This document shows positions 9,127-19,389 of a DNA stretch of 64,000 bases, one piece after another. Each line of letters opens with the position of its first letter. Position 1 is the first letter of the stretch. Under the pieces are notes generated by a model, which saw nothing but the letters and a program-made list of their open reading frames with translations, was not told the origin of the DNA and did no database searches. Source of the DNA: G963666945 sp963666945 (lineage in GTDB: Bacteria; Bacteroidota; Bacteroidia; Bacteroidales; Marinifilaceae); the NCBI GenBank assembly GCA_963666945.2, contig CAXXRT010000031.1, forward strand, positions 32,728 through 96,727, given 5' to 3'. A program made the translations under genes and the position numbers.

Positions 9127-10461
9127 ATGAATAAAATATTAATAATTATTACTCTGGTGTTTATTACTCTTACTTCTTTCTCTCAAACAAAGTGGACTTT
9201 TGAAGATTGTATATCATATGCATACAAGAATAATATAGATCTGAAGCAAAGAGAACTAGGTGTAAGGATAGCAGAAATAAATAATAAGCGATATAAATTA
9301 GATAGGTTGCCGTCATTAAATGGAGAGACTTCACATAGCTTTAATTACGGTAGAAATATTAGTTATTCTGATAATACTTATGTTGATGAGAATACACAGA
9401 ATACAAATTTTTCAGTATCCACAGGGGTAGTTCTTTTTAATGGTTTTAAGAAATCAAATATTGTAAAGAAAAGTGCTATTGATTTAAGTGCAGAGATTAA
9501 GGATGTTGAAACTATTAAAGCTGATATTGCTGTTCGGCTCTCTGGTGCATATCTTGATGTGCTATACAGTATGGAGATATTACTGGTTGCAAACCAACAA
9601 TATAAAATTTCTCAACAGCAATATGAAAAATCTCAAAAGTTAGTTGATGCAGGTAAGTTTCCCAAAGGAGAATTACTTAAGCAAAAAGCTTTGGTTGTTC
9701 AGGATGAGGTTGCTGTTATTGAGGCTCAGAATGCAGTTGATTTAGCATATGTTAGTTTGTACAATTTATTAGATATTGGCAATGATCAAGCTTTTAAGAT
9801 ACACGAACCAATAGATATTGTTGTGGACGCTAATAAGTCATTAATGACAGCTAAGTATTACTATGATAAGGCTGTTGGTGAAAGACCTGAAATAGAGGCT
9901 GCAAATCTAAGATTAATGAGTTCAGAAAAGAATCTTGAGATTGCTAAAGGAGGTAGGTTTCCAACTTTGAGTATGGGGGCAGGGTGGTCAACATATTATG
10001 CCGATAATATTAGTGATTTGATTACAAAGAAAACGATTAACTTTTCTGATCAGTTAAAGAATCATGAACGTAAGTATTTTGGTTTCAGACTTGATATACC
10101 TATATTTAATGGATGGAATATCTCTAGTTCCGTAAAGAATTCAAGATATGAGATAGAATATGCCCGCCTTGATCTACAAAAATCAAAGAATATAATAAGA
10201 CAAGAAATTCAGGAAGCTTATGCTAAAGCAATGGCTGCAATGAAAAAGTATTATGCTAATATAATAGCAGTGGAATCTAATGAGGAGGCTTTCCGTTATT
10301 CTCAGGAAAAATATAATCTTGGAATGATTGATATTGTTAGTTATAATGAAACGAAGAAAGAATATATAATTGCTAAATCTAAATTCCTACAGGCAAAATA
10401 TGATTATATATTTAGAACCAAGATCTTAGACTTTTATTGTGGAATACCGATCACCTTATAG
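9127..10461 (+). CDS. TolC family outer-membrane efflux protein
   Basis: The 444-residue protein has a signal peptide (cleavage after TSFSQ) and the two repeated outer-membrane-efflux domains. The first contains SYAYKNNIDLKQRELG, the second the helical repeat around residues 330-440 with ESNEEAFRYSQEKYNLGMID, a typical second-repeat signature. As the last gene of the operon it would form the exit duct of the tripartite pump. A strong hairpin follows the stop codon, marking the operon end. Confidence 0.92.
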   Translation: MNKILIIITLVFITLTSFSQTKWTFEDCISYAYKNNIDLKQRELGVRIAEINNKRYKLDRLPSLNGETSHSFNYGRNISYSDNTYVDENTQNTNFSVSTGVVLFNGFKKSNIVKKSAIDLSAEIKDVETIKADIAVRLSGAYLDVLYSMEILLVANQQYKISQQQYEKSQKLVDAGKFPKGELLKQKALVVQDEVAVIEAQNAVDLAYVSLYNLLDIGNDQAFKIHEPIDIVVDANKSLMTAKYYYDKAVGERPEIEAANLRLMSSEKNLEIAKGGRFPTLSMGAGWSTYYADNISDLITKKTINFSDQLKNHERKYFGFRLDIPIFNGWNISSSVKNSRYEIEYARLDLQKSKNIIRQEIQEAYAKAMAAMKKYYANIIAVESNEEAFRYSQEKYNLGMIDIVSYNETKKEYIIAKSKFLQAKYDYIFRTKILDFYCGIPITL

Positions 10462-10507
10462 AAATATTCGAGATAATTTTAATTAAATTATTTTGGGGAA
10501 AATAAAT

Positions 10508-10548
10508 AAATCAGGGTTAGCTATATTTTATAGTCAGACCCTGATTTT
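10508..10548 (+). terminator. Rho-independent terminator of the efflux operon
   Basis: AAATCAGGGT and ACCCTGATTT arms enclose an inner GCTATA/TATAGT pairing and end in TTTT, 47 nt after the tolC-like stop. Confidence 0.75.
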
Positions 10549-10613
10549 CGTAATATTATTATTTTAATGTCACATTAACTCATTATCAAGCAATATACTT
10601 GGTTAATATTATG

Positions 10614-11919
10614 CTATTTTTTAAAGTAATAATGACTTCCAAATCTTTCGAATGCTGCCCTGTCCAGCTCTTCCTGATGATCGGGGTGAGAAATAGAAAT
10701 AAGAGCTTTAGATCTTTCCTGAAGTGTTTTTCCGTAAAGATCAACAGCACCAAATTCTGTAACTACATAGTGTACGTCAAATCTTGTAGTAACAACACCA
10801 GCACCATTAAGTAAAGTTGGAGAAATCTTGCTCATGCCTTTAGCTGTAATAGAAGGTATGGCAATAATTGGTTTTCCTCCTTTAGACATAGCTGCTCCTC
10901 TTATGAAGTCAATCTGTCCACCACATCCACTATAGAATTTTGTACCTATAGAGTCTGAATTAATCTGTCCGGTTAAATCAATAGATACAGCCGAGTTGAT
11001 AGCAGTCATTTTAGGAAGCTGTGCAATTATACATGGATCGTTGGTATATCCCACATCCTGCATTAAAACTCCTGGGTTATCGTCAATAAAGTCATATACT
11101 TCTTTTGATCCCATTAGGAAAGTGGAAACTATTTTTCCTCTGTCAAGAGTCTTCTCTGCTCCGTTTATAATTCCTTTTTCATATAAGGGAAGAACACCGT
11201 CGGCAAACATTTCTGTATGTATACCCAGGTTTTTGTGGTTTCCTAACTGTGCTAGTACTGCGTTAGGAATAGCTCCGATTCCCATCTGAAGAGTAGCCCC
11301 ATCCTCAATTAATGCTGCAACATTTTTACCTATTGCAATATCCTTTTCTGAAAGAGGAGAAGGGTGTGCTTCAATAAGCGGAGTATTATCTTCACAGAAG
11401 ATATCAATATCAGAAAGTTTAATCATTGCATCACCCCATGCTCTTGGCACGTTGGGGTTAATAACTGCGATTACAGTTTTTGCGTTTTTAACAGCAGCAA
11501 GAGTACAGTCAACAGATGTTCCCATTGAAACATATCCATGTTTGTCTGGAGGACACACCTGTATCATTGCAACGTCTACAGGCAGAATATTTTCCCTTAT
11601 TAATTTTTGTGTCTCATTCAGGTGTACCGGAATGTAGTCGGCATAACCAGCTTGTGTTGGTTTGCGAACATTCCCACCTACGAAAAACGATTCCAGAAAA
11701 AATATTCCTTCAAATTCTGCATCTGCATATGGAGCATCACCTTCTGTATGGAGATGTTGAATTCTTATATTTCTGAATTCACCAGCTCTGCCACGTTTAC
11801 ACATTGCTTGTATTAGCCCCCTGTGGAGCACAAGCTACACTGTGGATGTGTATTCTGTCATTAGTTTTAATGACTTTAACAGCTTCTTCAAAAGATACTG
11901 TTTTTATTTGTTTGAACAT
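10614..11919 (-). CDS. Acetyl-CoA hydrolase / CoA-transferase family protein, one apparent frameshift near the N-terminus
   Basis: After repair the protein is about 434 residues, starting MFKQIKTVSFEEAV at 11919. A G5 run (11817-11821 in plus coordinates) breaks the frame after ACAPQ; with four Gs it continues as GLIQAMCKRGRAGEF. The remaining 405 residues carry the family features GIGAIPNAVLAQLG and GIHTEMFADG, whose Glu is the expected acyl-glutamate nucleophile, and end in VVTEFGAVDLYGKTLQERS. Members hydrolyse acetyl-CoA or move CoA between acetate and another acyl group (succinate, butyrate or 4-hydroxybutyrate); the acceptor cannot be settled here. It fits with the ADP-forming acetate-CoA ligase at 26.7 kb in acetate/acetyl-CoA interconversion. 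Confidence 0.85.
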
Positions 11920-11992
11920 GTCCTTAAATTTTTGTCTTTGATAAAAGTTTTGCAGGACTAATATATATGCTTAAGCAATAATAAACAACAAG

Positions 11993-12039
11993 AATGCTAA
12001 AGAATATATGTTGTTTTACAACATATATTCTTTAGCATT
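11993..12039. repeat. 47-nt perfect inverted repeat (22-bp arms, 3-nt loop)
   Basis: The arms read AATGCTAAAGAATATATGTTGT and its exact complement around TTT. The element lies between two minus-strand genes, 42 nt beyond the GT9 stop and 73 nt before the CoA-transferase start. It may terminate the GT9 transcript, though no long T tract follows on that strand. The unbroken 22-bp stem is longer than the other terminators in this window. Confidence 0.85.
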
Positions 12040-12080
12040 ATATAAGATTATCTCGGCAACAAATGTCTTTAGCTGGATGA

Positions 12081-13091
12081 CTAAGCTCGCATTATCTCTT
12101 GAGACACCATCTCAGGGGATATATCAACCATGCATTTTTGCCATACATCCTGAATACATCTGCCACTACCATCTTTTGTGCATGGTCTGCATTTTAAAGG
12201 AACTTCAAGAGTTTTTACAGTATTTCCCGATGGATAGCCAAATGCTGTAGGCCCTATAAGTGCAATAGTTCGTACTTTGAATAGATCAGCTGCATGCATA
12301 AATCCAGTGTCTGCAGAAACTATTACTTTTGACTTGCTAACTATGTAGCAAGATTCCAAGAGAGAAGTTTTACCAGCCAGATTATTAACTCTGTCGGGGG
12401 CAGATGCTTCAATTTCATCGCAGAAAGTATCATCGTGTCCGGCAAGTATTATGAATTTATAATCCTCCATAATGCCAATAAGACTTTTCCAGTGTTTTAT
12501 TGGCCAGCGTTTCATTTCCCAGTTAGCCGATGGTACAATTGTTATTGTTTTATTATCTGTAAATAGATATTTGAACTTTTCGTTATAATTATCAGGGAAA
12601 TGCCAATCTGTGTAATTGGATTCAAAGTTTGTAATTCCCCATTCCTTTAAGGGGGAATTATAGGATTCTATTCCTTTAAATGGTTTAGGGAATTTATTTA
12701 TCTTAAAATTAAAAAGTAGTATCCTTTTTATCCTTTCCTTACTCCTTAAAACGTATTTCGGACCTCTTGGGATAATTTTTCTAAATATTGGTAAAAGGAA
12801 TAATTTGAGAATGTTAGAACGGATATTACTGTGTGCATCATAGATATAATCGTAATTCTCTTTTTTTAGTTTTTTTGCGGTTTTAATAATCCCCTTAAAT
12901 CCTTCATTTCTGTCAAATCCCCATATTTTGTCTATCCTTTTATCCATTGCCAGAAACGAAGACATATCCTTTCTTGCAAACCAATGAATTTCTGAATCAG
13001 GAAAATGGTTTTTTATTCCATTTACAACGTTCATACATTGAACTATATCCCCTATAGAACTCAGACGTATAATTAGGAATTTCTTAGACAT
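12081..13091 (-). CDS. Glycosyltransferase family 9 (heptosyltransferase-like)
   Basis: The 336-residue protein begins with the GT9 Rossmann start FLIIRLSSIGDIVQ. Its C-terminal donor-site signature is SADTGFMHAADLFKVRTIALIGPT (residues about 275-298), where family members bind ADP-heptose or a related nucleotide sugar. The middle contains VPSANWEMKRWP, the usual GT9 linker motif. Probable role: adding a sugar to the lipopolysaccharide core or another surface glycan on the cytoplasmic face. Its start codon follows the stop of the upstream outer-membrane protein gene by one base, so they are co-transcribed. Confidence 0.9.
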   Translation of the reverse strand: MSKKFLIIRLSSIGDIVQCMNVVNGIKNHFPDSEIHWFARKDMSSFLAMDKRIDKIWGFDRNEGFKGIIKTAKKLKKENYDYIYDAHSNIRSNILKLFLLPIFRKIIPRGPKYVLRSKERIKRILLFNFKINKFPKPFKGIESYNSPLKEWGITNFESNYTDWHFPDNYNEKFKYLFTDNKTITIVPSANWEMKRWPIKHWKSLIGIMEDYKFIILAGHDDTFCDEIEASAPDRVNNLAGKTSLLESCYIVSKSKVIVSADTGFMHAADLFKVRTIALIGPTAFGYPSGNTVKTLEVPLKCRPCTKDGSGRCIQDVWQKCMVDISPEMVSQEIMRA

Positions 13092-13092
13092 A

Positions 13093-14218
13093 CTACTTTT
13101 TTAGTTTCTTTATTAAAATATTTGAATTTAAAACTAAAAATACGGAGGCAGATATATTGTTTTTATCATTAGTGAAGTCAAAGTAATTTTCTATGCTTCC
13201 CCCAATAGTCGCATTTTCCCCTAAATTGTATCTGCACGTGTATTTTAGATTTAGCAGATTACGTCTCTTTGTGTAAAACTGCGTGTCAAATCTAGAAACA
13301 CTATGGAAAATATCCAAACCATATGTGCTAAAATAATTCTTGGAATACCAATAACCTACCATAAAACATCCTATTCTTGTATCTGAACTCAGAGTTGTGT
13401 ATATACCTCCTCCATCATCGATAAGAGAAATACTTTCTTTAGTGTGATCTTCAAATGCAGTGAAAAGGATGTTGAAATTTAAGTATTTAATTGTTTCCGT
13501 GTTAATAATTCTTTTATAGTTTAATCCTATCGCCATATTGCTTATTGTTGAAACAGGGGCATCCGATATGTCAATTTCTCCACCTTTATGGTTTATTAGA
13601 ATAAATAAGGGTAGGGAAATAATATTTGATGAATTGGTTTTGCTGAAAATGTAATTCATTTTAAGACCGAATGTGAATCTCTCCTGTTCAGGAGAGTTCT
13701 GTTCAATAAAGTTTTCCCAATCTATCCAGCAGTCCAATTTAAATTTTTCATCATTGTATAGGTACTGAAAACCTGTCTCAGGCATCCCTTGTATATACTT
13801 TTTCGCTTATTGACAGGAATTCTGGAAGATCATGGTTATTGTCATTGTTAATATTTCCGAATATCAATGTATGCTTTTTATTTGGTTTGAAAACAGCCGA
13901 TATAAAAAGTGTTGAATTATTCAGACTACCTTCCCCAGAATATTTTAATAAATTAGCCCCCAGGCTTAATCTTGTTTTTGAATTCAAATAGTATACCATC
14001 TGTGGTTTTACTAATGCACCTATAAGTGTATAGCCTTTTGTGATATCCGATTTGTATTCATTATTTTTAAAAAAATTAATGTTTTCTATTCTGAAGAATA
14101 ACTTAGTCGAATCTTTTTGATTGAATGTGTTAAATGTATTGAGTATTGGTTTGATATCCTGACTGAAAATTGTGCCTGTCAGTAACGACAGAAAAACTAT
14201 AATTATTGTTTTTTTCAT
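13093..14218 (-). CDS. Putative outer-membrane beta-barrel protein, one apparent frameshift
   Basis: Two overlapping frames make one protein of about 373 residues. The first ends LSISEKVYTRDA; the second continues YIQGMPETGFQYLYNDE. Removing one base from the homopolymer at 13799-13803 joins them as SEKYIQGMPETGFQY. A signal peptide is visible (cleavage near GTIFSQD). Alternating aromatic and polar strands suggest a porin-like barrel, ending in a poorly conserved lysine tail. I do not recognise the family. It is immediately upstream of the GT9 gene, which hints at an envelope role only. Confidence 0.65.
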
Positions 14219-14350
14219 ATAACGGTCTGATTGTAATTTAATTTTTATATATCAACCTTGATGTGTCATTTTATTAAAAGTATAAAGACCTGAGTTTCAA
14301 ATCTTGCTATTATTATTGTACTTAAGTAGATGCAAAAAAGATTGAAATTC

Positions 14351-14381
14351 TTTGTAAAAAAGATAATATTATATACATTTG
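14351..14381 (+). promoter_or_regulatory. Promoter of tRNA-Leu(CAA)
   Basis: TTTG at 14351-14354 and TACATTTG at 14374-14381 are separated by 19 nt, an exact Bacteroidota-type promoter. The tRNA begins 14 nt downstream. Confidence 0.75.
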
Positions 14382-14394
14382 CAACCACAAACAA

Positions 14395-14476
14395 GCCCAG
14401 GTGGCGGAATTGGTAGACGCGCTGGTCTCAAACACCAGTGGAGCAATCCGTGCCGGTTCGATCCCGGCCCTGGGTA
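14395..14476 (+). tRNA. tRNA-Leu (anticodon CAA)
   Basis: An 82-nt cloverleaf with acceptor arms GCCCAGG/CCTGGGT, anticodon stem CTGGT/ACCAG around CTCAAAC, a long class-II variable arm and TTCGATC in the T loop. CCA is not encoded. Confidence 0.95.
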
Positions 14477-14482
14477 CAGAAC

Positions 14483-14519
14483 AAAAAGATTCTCTTTATT
14501 AATAAGGGGATCTTTTTTT
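14483..14519 (+). terminator. Terminator of tRNA-Leu(CAA)
   Basis: Complementary arms AAAAAGATTCTCTTTA and TAAGGGGATCTTTTT with a TTAA loop, ending in a T7 run directly after the tRNA. Confidence 0.8.
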
Positions 14520-14552
14520 GTATATGATATTTTCATTGGTTTGAAGATAAAT

Positions 14553-14586
14553 AAAAAGTCCTTCACTATACTATGAAGGACTTTTT
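14553..14586 (-). terminator. Terminator downstream of the PpiD-like gene
   Basis: A perfect AAAAAGTCCTTCA/TGAAGGACTTTTT hairpin with an 8-nt loop, 20 nt past the end of the minus-strand gene; it could work in both directions. Confidence 0.75.
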
Positions 14587-14605
14587 AATGAGTAAATATT
14601 TTCTA

Positions 14606-16743
14606 CTAATAGAACTTATATCTTTTATCGTCTATGTTTGCATTCTTGATTAGAGCCTGCATATGTGCTCCCTGATAAAGCATTCTGTACACTAATGTAT
14701 TTTGAAGCTTGTCTTTTGTCATTTTCAATGCATCCTCACTAACTTCACCTTTTGTAATGTTATTTACAATAATAACATATACACCTTGGTTACCTTCAAT
14801 AGGTTTTGGATATTTTCCCCTTTTCTGTCATCACTGCATTAGCAATAACTTTAGGCTCAATACCTGCTCCCGGGATCTGGAACGATTCAAAGCTGATTTC
14901 GTTAGCTTCTTTAACCTCAAGATTTTGTTTCTGAGCAAGAGAAAGTAAACTCTGACTACCTTTACTAGCAGCTAAAAGTTCATTAGAGATGATTTCTGCT
15001 TTTTTCTGTCGTCTGATTTCTCTTATTATTGAAGAAGATACTTTGTTTATAGGCGTAGTTCCTTTTTCGTTTATTTCTGAAAGAACAGCAATAACAAATT
15101 TACCTTCAAGTTCAAAAATAGCCGAACCTTCCTTGTCCTTAACTAAGGAATTCGGTTCTTCCGTTAGTATAGATAGCTTTTATTAATTCTCTTGGCTTAT
15201 CCAGTCCGGCAAGAGTCTTATCATTCTTTCTAATGTTTGTTCCAATCCTTTTAGTTACTCCTTCTTTTTCTGCGCTAGCAGAGAAGTCTTCTGAAGTCTC
15301 AACATTCTGAGCGAATTTAACGGCTTTGGAATAAATTTTATTAAAAGTATTCTGACTTGCCGATATTTCTCTTGCCACAACAGCAATCTGAACTTTTCTT
15401 TCCGTTTAGCCTGTTCGGTTACTTGTACAACGTGAGCTCCAAATTGAGTCAATACAACTTTTATTTTATTTTTCTTAGCAAAGAAACAAGTATCACTGAA
15501 TGGCTGTACCATTTGTCTTGGACCAAACCATCCAAGGTCACCACCGTTAACAGCAGAATTTTTATCTGCAGATATCTCACGAGCCATTTTATCAAAGTCT
15601 GCACCTTTTCTTAAAAGGTTTGCAAGACTGTCTGCTTTTACCTTAGCACCGGCAAAATCATTGTTGATTGGCTGAATAAGTATGTGACGAGCTTTAACAG
15701 AGTCAGGCAACATTTTTACATCATTTATTTTTGCAACCTTAAAGAAACTGTCTTCTTCGTAAGGACCAAAAACTTCACCTTCCTCAGCAGTAAACATGAA
15801 ATTATCAAGATCAGATATTTTATTCTCACCTTTCTTGAAGAAATATCCATTGAATTTTAAATCAGAATTTAAATCAACGTACTCTTTGTTGTCTTTGCTT
15901 CCTTTAAATTCGTTTAATAATTCTGTTACATATTTTTTTGAAGCAGCTCTGTCTTCTTCAGAAGGATCAATATTGAATGTAACATACTGGATCTTTCTGG
16001 TTTCATCTTGTTCGAAAGATATTTGTGTGAATTGTAATATTCCCTTATTTCATCGGAGCTGACACTAACAGTACTATCAGCTACTGAAGAATATTTCTTT
16101 ACCAAATAGCTAAAATCAACTTTCTTTCCTGCATTCTCTAAGATTTCCTTGGCTCTTGGAGTTGAAATGAAGAACGATTTTTGAATTAGCTCGTTGTATT
16201 TTTCAAGTTGCCTTGCAGACTTTACCTGATCTTCTATATTTAACCAATACATCTTTTGCGGAGTTCCATCTTGCGCATTGATTAATTGTTTAAGGACCTG
16301 AAGAATTCTTGTTTTATCAACAAAACCTTTTTCATCCTGGAAAATCTGACGAACGATAGGAGAAAGATTTTCTCCCTGAACAAGTTCAAATAACTCATCA
16401 GAGCTTACTTTTAATCCCAGTTCTTCATATTCTTTGGTCATTATAACTTCCTGAACCAATTCCTGCCAGGTGTTTTCCCTGACCTTTTCCTTGCTGTTCT
16501 GTAGTTAACGCACTTTGCCCACTCATCATTTGGGCTATATTTTCATTATGTTTTACTCTTTTTTTGAAAATCCATTATTGAGATTGATTCATCTGCAATA
16601 ACAGCCATTTCAGTTTTTGAGCCTCTTAATAAAGCTCCACCAGAATTCAGTGCATCTCCAACAATAAATGCAAACAGTGCTGCACCAATAACAATTGCTA
16701 CAAGAATTCCAGCGCGGTTTCTGATCTTTTGTAATGTTGCCAT
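14606..16743 (-). pseudogene. ppiD: PpiD-like periplasmic peptidylprolyl isomerase, broken by six single-base indels
   Basis: The reconstructed protein is about 710 residues: MATLQKIRNRAGILVAIVIG anchors it in the inner membrane. A SurA-N-like chaperone region follows, then a parvulin domain (VKARHILIQP, GGDLGWFGPRQMVQPF), a second parvulin-like part, and the end NIDDKRYKFY. This is the PpiD layout of envelope protein-folding factors. Frame breaks lie near 16559-16565, 16485-16488, 16022-16024, 15394-15397, 15178-15181 and 14804-14807, all at A/T runs. Four look like extra bases and two like missing bases. There are no in-frame nonsense changes and protein similarity persists between breaks. 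This is either a locally poor sequence or very recent decay. The neighbours topA and lspA are intact. Confidence 0.75.
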
Positions 16744-16792
16744 TTGATATTTTTGTTTAAATATTTCGAAAAATTAGGCTACGAATATACAA

Positions 16793-16824
16793 AAAGCTGT
16801 CAGTTTTTGCAAGTCTGACAGCTT
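16793..16824 (-). terminator. Terminator of topA
   Basis: On the minus strand, arms AAGCTGTCAG and CTGACAGCTT are followed by a T run, starting 9 nt after the topA stop. Confidence 0.7.
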
Positions 16825-16832
16825 AATTAAAT

Positions 16833-19148
16833 TTATTTCTTTTTCTTCTTTTGCCCTTCTATAAGAGATAAACAATCTTCGTAGGATAGTTCCTCCGGTA
16901 CTTGTTTTTTAGGAATCTTGTAATTTTTCTTCTTGTAAGCTATGTAAGGTCCATATCTTCCATTTAGAATTTGTAGCTCCTCATCGTTGGCGAAAGTCTT
17001 AATTATTTTATTGTTATCTGCTTCTCTTTTTTCAAGGATTAGCTCTATGGCTCTCTCCAGAGTGACTGAAAGTGGGTCATCAATTCCTTTCTTTAGAGAT
17101 ACAAATTTATTGTTGTGTCTTACATAAGGTCCAAATCTACCCAGACCAACAGTAACAGATTTTTCTTCAAATTCTCCTAATTCCCTTGGGAATTTAAATA
17201 ACTCAAGGGCTTCTTCTATAGTTATTGTTTCTATACTCTGGTTTTTTTTCAGACTGGCAAATCGGGGAGACTCTTCATCTTCCGATGTTCCTATCTGGGC
17301 AATAGGACCAAATCTGCCTATACGAACAGAAACAGGTTTACCTGTTTTTGGATCTTCTCCCAATATTCTTTCTCCTGTTTTTCTTTCTGAGACCTCAAGC
17401 GTATTTTCTACAGTTTTGTGAAATGGAGTATAAAATGCGGAAATACTTTCTTGCCATACCGATTCTCCTGCTGCAATGGTGTCTAACATTTCTTCTGCCT
17501 GAGCAGTGAAATTATAGTCCATTATCTTCTTAAAGTACTCAGTAAGGAAATCTGTCACTACAAGACCAATATCCGTTGGAAATAATTTTTTATTTTCTGT
17601 TCCTGAAATCTTTTCCTTGGTCTCTTTTGAGATATTGTCGTCAATAAGAGACAATACCTTATATTCACATTTTTCACCTTCTCTGCTTTCTTTTACAACA
17701 TAACCTCTGTTTTGAACAGTGGTTATTGTTGGGGCATATGTAGATGGTCGTCCTATTCCAAGTTCTTCCATCTTTTTAACCAGGCTGGCTTCGGTGAATC
17801 GTGGAGGATGATTGGTGAATTGTTGGGTTGCAACAATATCTTTTGGGATAAGAATATCTCCTTCATTAATAGGAGGAAGAAGTTTGCTGTCTCCACTCTC
17901 TGTCTCTTCATCTGAAGATTCTTTGTAAACCTTCAAGAATCCGTCAAAGACTACTACCTCTCCGGTTGCCTGAAATAATTTGTCGCTATCACCAATTTTT
18001 ATCTTTATTATAGTCTTTTCCAGCTTGGCATCCGACATTTGTGATGCCAAAGTACGTTTCCAGATTAGGTCATAAAGCTTTTTTTCCTGATCAGTACCGG
18101 ATACGGTCTGTTTGTCCATGTATGTGGGCCTGATAGCTTCGTGGGCTTCCTGAGCTCCTTTTGTTTTGGTGCTGTATTTACGGGTTTTGCTATACTCCTC
18201 TCCATGATTTTCTAAAATCGCTTCCCTGGCTGTTGTAATAGCAAGATTAGAAAGATTTACCGAGTCAGTCCTCATGTAAGTTATCTTTCCCGCTTCATAT
18301 AGCTTTTGAGCAATGCTCATAGTTTGTGAAACTGAAAAACCAAGTTTACGACCTGCTTCCTGCTGTAAAGTAGATGTTGTGAATGGGGCCGCTGGTTTTC
18401 TTGTAAGAGGTTTTTTCTCAATGTTTGCAACACTAAAGTCTTTGCCTTTGCATTCCTCTAGGAAATGTTCCGTGTCTTCTATGCTGTTAAACCTTTCGGG
18501 AAGTTCCGCTCTTAATATAGTAAGATTATCAGATCTGTCTCTTACTTCAAAATTTGCAATTACTCTAAAATAGCTTGTTGGCTTAAAGTTGTTTATCTCC
18601 CTCTCTCTTTCTACTATAAGTCTTACTGCAACAGATTGCACCCTTCCTGCTGAAAGAGATGGTTTTATCTTTCTCCATAATACAGGTGAAAGTTCAAAAC
18701 CTACAAGTCTGTCCAGAATTCTTCTTGCCTGCTGTGCGTTAACAAGATTATCATCAATCTCCCTTGGGTTATTTATTGCCTCCGTTATAGCCTCTTTTGT
18801 TATTTCATGAAAAACAATACGTTTAGTATTTTCTTTTTTCAATTTAAGAACCTCATAAAGATGCCAGGCAATTGCTTCTCCTTCCCGGTCTTCATCGGAA
18901 GCTAACCAAACAATCTTTGCTTCTTTTGCAAGATCTTTAAGTTCTTTTACAACCTTCTTTTTATCTGATGAAATCTTATATGTAGGCTTAAAATTATTTT
19001 CTATATCTATACCCAGATCTTTTTTCTCCAAGTCCCTTATATGTCCAAAGCTGGAGCGTACCGTAAAATCCTTTCCCAGGAATTTTTCAATGGTTTTTGC
19101 TTTTGCAGGGGACTCAACAATAACTAAATTCTCAACCATATCAACCAT
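16833..19148 (-). CDS. topA: DNA topoisomerase I
   Basis: A type IA topoisomerase of 771 residues that relaxes negative supercoils by single-strand passage. The N-terminal Toprim domain has VESPAKAKTIEKFLG and the acidic WLASDEDREGEAIAWHL. The catalytic tyrosine is in GKITYMRTDSVNLS (Tyr291). The C-terminal region contains three or more repeated domains of the form GRFGPYVRHNNKFVSLKKG in place of the zinc fingers of the E. coli enzyme. An in-frame ATG at 19139 (MVENLVIVES) is an equally good start. It is followed by its own hairpin. Confidence 0.96.
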   Translation of the reverse strand: MVDMVENLVIVESPAKAKTIEKFLGKDFTVRSSFGHIRDLEKKDLGIDIENNFKPTYKISSDKKKVVKELKDLAKEAKIVWLASDEDREGEAIAWHLYEVLKLKKENTKRIVFHEITKEAITEAINNPREIDDNLVNAQQARRILDRLVGFELSPVLWRKIKPSLSAGRVQSVAVRLIVEREREINNFKPTSYFRVIANFEVRDRSDNLTILRAELPERFNSIEDTEHFLEECKGKDFSVANIEKKPLTRKPAAPFTTSTLQQEAGRKLGFSVSQTMSIAQKLYEAGKITYMRTDSVNLSNLAITTAREAILENHGEEYSKTRKYSTKTKGAQEAHEAIRPTYMDKQTVSGTDQEKKLYDLIWKRTLASQMSDAKLEKTIIKIKIGDSDKLFQATGEVVVFDGFLKVYKESSDEETESGDSKLLPPINEGDILIPKDIVATQQFTNHPPRFTEASLVKKMEELGIGRPSTYAPTITTVQNRGYVVKESREGEKCEYKVLSLIDDNISKETKEKISGTENKKLFPTDIGLVVTDFLTEYFKKIMDYNFTAQAEEMLDTIAAGESVWQESISAFYTPFHKTVENTLEVSERKTGERILGEDPKTGKPVSVRIGRFGPIAQIGTSEDEESPRFASLKKNQSIETITIEEALELFKFPRELGEFEEKSVTVGLGRFGPYVRHNNKFVSLKKGIDDPLSVTLERAIELILEKREADNNKIIKTFANDEELQILNGRYGPYIAYKKKNYKIPKKQVPEELSYEDCLSLIEGQKKKKK

Positions 19149-19178
19149 TATTAGGGTTAGTTTTCAATAAAGTGCCTG

Positions 19179-19211
19179 CAAAAATACAATAATAAAAATG
19201 GTAAGATCAAA
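19179..19211 (-). promoter_or_regulatory. Possible promoter of topA
   Basis: Minus-strand TATTTTTG (CAAAAATA at 19179-19186) with a TTTG (19208-19211) 21 nt further upstream; the spacing is slightly longer than at the other promoters here. Confidence 0.4.
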
Positions 19212-19389
19212 TTTTTCAGGATGTTTTTGAAAAAATACCTGTTATGATTGATGAAATGTGTCTGATTATTTCCTCTGTTTTTAAAGTAAAAATCAATCCC
19301 TTTAAAACACAGAGGACTAGTATAATAAGAAAATATTATAGATGATATTTTTGTCTAATGTAGATATTGGATGAAATATTTTGTTGATA

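Noticed and set aside
10996..11816. Plus-strand frames inside the CoA-transferase gene
   Set aside because: Antisense shadows; the minus-strand protein is clearly conserved.
14606..16743. Programmed frameshifting in the PpiD-like gene
   Set aside because: Six shifts in both directions at unrelated short runs do not fit any known recoding signal; error or decay is simpler.
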